Virus record (IMG/VR): IMGVR_UViG_3300030339_000205
Span: 1 to 27,284 of that record
DNA from: a virus
Length of the DNA: 27,284 nucleotides
Strand: one strand, 5' to 3'
The notes beneath the pieces are model-generated. The model did no database searches and was not told where the DNA came from. It worked only from the letters and a program-made list of their open reading frames with translations. Below, piece by piece: positions 25,612-27,284 of the stretch. The position numbers and the translations under genes are program-made. Position 1 is the first letter of the stretch. Each line of letters begins with the position of its first letter.

Positions 25612-26049
25612 TTATTCTTCTACTAGAAAGTTATCTAATATATCAGACATATACCATACTAATGGTAAATGTTTTACCTCATCCTTTTGTAGTAAATATA
25701 ATTTCACTTCATTATCTTTTAATAAGAATTTATTATACTCATCTACTAAATTTTTGTGTTCATCTTTCTCTTCTTCTGTTAGTTTGTTAAAACTGATTGA
25801 ATAAAGAAGTGCACTAGGTGTTGTAGGTTCCTCTTTTAGAATATCCTCTCTAAAAGAATATATTTTTCTTTCTAATTCAACAAGTCTCTCTGATGTACTC
25901 TCTTGAATAAGTTTAATTTCTTTTTCTAAGATTCTTAAGTTTCTTTTTAATCCATAATGTAGATATTGACTTTTTATTTCGTTGTCAATTAAATACTTGA
26001 TTAGTGTGTTCAAACCTTCATAGAGGTTTTTTGTCATTCCATGTGTCAT
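25612..26049 (-). CDS. small helical protein, 145 aa (start chosen downstream of promoter)
   Basis: A charged, predominantly helical protein with coiled-coil character in the middle (KRNLRILEKEIKLIQESTSERLVELERKIYSFREDILKEE) and an acidic end. No family recognised. The frame is open up to an ATG at 26103 (163 aa), but the promoter box at 26084-26077 lies downstream of that ATG, so a transcript from it could not include the longer start. The ATG at 26049 (MTHGMTKNLYEGL) lies 28 bases after the box, the same distance as at the other promoters, so I prefer it. The gene is the first of a unit running into endolysin and portal. Confidence 0.7.
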   Translation of the reverse strand: MTHGMTKNLYEGLNTLIKYLIDNEIKSQYLHYGLKRNLRILEKEIKLIQESTSERLVELERKIYSFREDILKEEPTTPSALLYSISFNKLTEEEKDEHKNLVDEYNKFLLKDNEVKLYLLQKDEVKHLPLVWYMSDILDNFLVEE

Positions 26050-26076
26050 ATTAAAATTTATTAGTTCATTAATTTG

Positions 26077-26104
26077 CAAATATACTAAATTTTTTATTAA
26101 CAAA
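26077..26104 (-). promoter_or_regulatory. Bacteroidetes-type promoter before the 145-aa/endolysin/portal unit
   Basis: On the minus strand TTTG (26104-26101), 16 bases, TATATTTG (26084-26077), then CAAATTAATGAACTAAT. The spacing is shorter than the usual 19-21. The upstream TTTG overlaps the end of the terminator hairpin. The downstream TGAACTAAT recurs in the leader of the 289-aa gene. Confidence 0.6.
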
Positions 26105-26140
26105 TAGAGAATACTCTAAAATTTTAGAGCATCTCTATTT
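26102..26140 (-). terminator. AT-rich two-part hairpin after the 99-aa gene
   Basis: Nested inverted repeats: an outer 9-bp pair (26102-26110 with 26132-26140) and an inner 16-base palindrome CTCTAAAATTTTAGAG (26114-26129). It begins 5 bases after the stop of the 99-aa gene. The following U tract is weak (GTTAATAAAAAATTT), so termination may be partial. Confidence 0.65.
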
Positions 26141-26145
26141 AATTA

Positions 26146-26445
26146 TTACACTGTTGGATTAAATACTAAATCTATTCTATCTTGCATACCAGTCATTACT
26201 GCAAAAAGATTTCCAGTTGACCAATTACCATTAACAGTCATATTTTTCTGACCATTTTTATTAGCATAAATAGTGATGGTAGTTCCAGCACCAACTGTAC
26301 CAGTACCATCAGGAATAAAACTAGTTGCCTGCACTGTATTAGGAGTTTCACCTGATAAATTCTCATAAGTTATGTTAACAGTTTCTCCTACAATAGTTCC
26401 TACAATAGTCGTGTTAATCTTTTCTGTTTTTACTTCATTTTCCAT
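26146..26445 (-). CDS. small beta-rich virion-like protein, 99 aa
   Basis: A 99-aa acidic protein with alternating hydrophobic and Thr/Gly/Asn residues (INTTIVGTIVGETVNITYENLSG, GTGTVGAGTTITIYANKNGQKNMTVNGNW), which predicts an all-beta fold. There are no cysteines, membrane segment or catalytic motif. It stands between a homing endonuclease and a terminator, downstream of a tail fibre. A dedicated terminator after so short a gene suggests substantial expression, as for a decoration or fibre-tip protein, but I do not recognise the family and this role is a guess from form and place. Confidence 0.75.
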   Translation of the reverse strand: MENEVKTEKINTTIVGTIVGETVNITYENLSGETPNTVQATSFIPDGTGTVGAGTTITIYANKNGQKNMTVNGNWSTGNLFAVMTGMQDRIDLVFNPTV

Positions 26446-26456
26446 TTTATTAATTT

Positions 26457-27146
26457 TTAAAGTTTATTTTCTAATTTTAATATCTTTTGTTTTTTAAATT
26501 TCCATTTATAACCTCCTGCTGTTTTACGTTTATTATTACAACAAAGAGAAATGTGTTTAAAATTTACTCCTGTGTTTTCATCTGCTTCACTCATACTATC
26601 AAATTCATTAATTATTTCTCCAGATAATTCCATTTGCATTACTGCTTTTTTACGTGAATTAATTCTGCCATTTGCATATGATTCTTTTATCACATCAGAT
26701 AGCAATTGTTTTTGACTATCTAACATTGCAACACCTTTGTTTACTACTTTTCTACCTTTATTAGATTTACTTATTTTATCACCTGTTTCTTTTGAGATTT
26801 CTTTTTTAAGTTCTCCACCAGATGTTAAATTATAACCATTTAAAAATGTATCATATAGTAAAATAAATGCGACTTCATTCAATTCTAAATCTAATCCTTC
26901 ATACAATATTGATACAGTAAACTTTTTATACTTTCTTATTGCACTATATATTGCAGAAGAATATTGTGGTTTGTTTTTATTCATTGAATTAGATAAATGC
27001 ATTCCTAATCTTGCTTGGAATTTTTGAGTTGTTAATCCTATGTATTTCTTTCCATTATCAAAAGTTAAACAATAAACTACATTCTTTTTAAGTAAATCAT
27101 TTTCATTTATAAATACAGTTATTCCATAACTAATTTTTTCTATCAT
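26457..27146 (-). CDS. GIY-YIG homing endonuclease
   Basis: The 229-aa product has a GIY-YIG nuclease domain in residues about 22-112: the variant first motif VYC (24-26), YIG (35-37), the catalytic arginine probably R46 and the metal-binding glutamate probably E91, ending in GYNLTSGGE as in phage Seg-like enzymes. A NUMOD3-like segment follows (GDKISKSNKGRK, 122-133), then a C-terminal NUMOD1-like DNA-binding module (MQMELSGEIINEFDSMSEADENTG ... KTAGGYKWKF, 170-217). It is a selfish DNA element enzyme expected to nick or cut phage alleles lacking it. It is free-standing: its start overlaps the tail-fibre stop by 17 bases and no intron sequence is visible. It appears intact. Confidence 0.92.
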   Translation of the reverse strand: MIEKISYGITVFINENDLLKKNVVYCLTFDNGKKYIGLTTQKFQARLGMHLSNSMNKNKPQYSSAIYSAIRKYKKFTVSILYEGLDLELNEVAFILLYDTFLNGYNLTSGGELKKEISKETGDKISKSNKGRKVVNKGVAMLDSQKQLLSDVIKESYANGRINSRKKAVMQMELSGEIINEFDSMSEADENTGVNFKHISLCCNNKRKTAGGYKWKFKKQKILKLENKL

Positions 27147-27284
27147 TTTTTAATTCCTCTATTTGTTTGGTTAACTCTTGTATTGCCTTAACCAAAACGG
27201 GAATTAATTCTTCCTTCCTAGCTACTAAATACTTATCATCTATTATTTTACTTACTAAGTAAGGATTAATTTTTTCTAATTCTT
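27130..27284 (-). CDS. tail fibre C-terminus with S74-type intramolecular chaperone (partial)
   Basis: Only the last 50 codons are in the window; the 5' part lies beyond the right edge. The visible peptide begins ELEKINPYLVSKIIDDKYLV, continues ARKEELIPVLVKAIQELTKQ and ends IEELKNDRKN (TAG stop). The 'L.P.lv ... Y..LIPvLvkAIQEL...i..L' pattern is the characteristic end of the peptidase S74/endosialidase-type intramolecular chaperone, a trimerising helical bundle that folds fibres and spikes and then cleaves itself off. The catalytic Ser/Lys part is upstream and not visible. It overlaps the homing endonuclease start by 17 bases. Confidence 0.85.
   Translation of the reverse strand, partial: ELEKINPYLVSKIIDDKYLVARKEELIPVLVKAIQELTKQIEELKNDRKN

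Noticed and set aside
26012-26032. Plus-strand hairpin AAACCT/AGGTTT followed by a T run
   Set aside because: Only a 6-bp AT-rich stem within the start of the 145-aa gene; such short stems are expected by chance in this composition. Much weaker than the 9803-9830 stem.
1-27284. Possible stop-codon reassignment (TAG to Gln or TGA to Trp), known in some crAss-like phages
   Set aside because: Frames of 1225, 1401 and at least 1600 codons are open in the standard code; TAG ends the fibre at 27130, TGA ends the portal and the 149-aa and 190-aa genes, TAA ends others, each next to a properly placed downstream start.
1-27284. tRNA genes, CRISPR arrays, insertion sequences, integrase or attachment sites
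   Set aside because: Gaps between genes are at most about 130 bases and hold only promoters, terminators or A/T-rich linkers. No tRNA-like cloverleaf, regularly spaced repeats or transposase motifs were seen.

Overview
The window reads as the structural (virion) module of a tailed phage of a Bacteroidetes host, most likely a crAss-like phage (Crassvirales) or a close podovirus relative. The reasons are the AT-rich sequence, a single coding strand over all 27 kb, a long portal, a crAss-type major capsid protein, short connector-like proteins leading into giant tail proteins, fibre repeats typical of Bacteroidetes phages, and Bacteroidetes-style promoters (TTTG ... TAnnTTTG). Every gene I support is on the minus strand, so transcription runs from the right edge (27284) to the left edge (1). 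The order is assigned from sequence features and remembered family patterns; no database search was possible.

Right part (27284 to 22255, in transcription order): the end of a tail fibre with an S74-type intramolecular chaperone; a GIY-YIG homing endonuclease overlapping it; a 99-aa beta-rich protein followed by a terminator; a promoter and a small helical protein; a GH108-type endolysin with an inserted EF-hand-like loop; the portal; and a 190-aa protein with a C-terminal cysteine cluster. The last genes are packed tightly, with 1 to 8 nt overlaps.

Middle (22262 to 14189): a 55-aa overlapping gene, a 1225-aa fibre/spike with duplicated modules and a beta-helix, a 504-aa protein with a LamG-like sandwich (candidate head fibre), then after a promoter the scaffold-like protein and the major capsid protein, closed by a strong terminator.

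Left part (14170 to 1): a promoter, then head and connector genes (289, 252 and 325 aa, the last followed by a strong terminator), two ring/adaptor-like proteins with an internal promoter between them, two small unknown proteins, a 1401-aa nozzle/muzzle-like tail protein ending in a DUF1566/Lcl_C-like (C-type-lectin-like) domain, and a further giant tail protein of at least 1600 aa running off the left edge.

Terminators stand after the major capsid protein, the 325-aa protein and the 99-aa protein, which fits high-copy virion proteins being insulated from low-copy connector and tail proteins. TAA, TAG and TGA are all used as stops and the long frames are open in the standard code, so I see no stop-codon recoding here. 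No gene-free stretch exceeds about 130 bases. I found no tRNA, CRISPR array, insertion sequence or attachment site.
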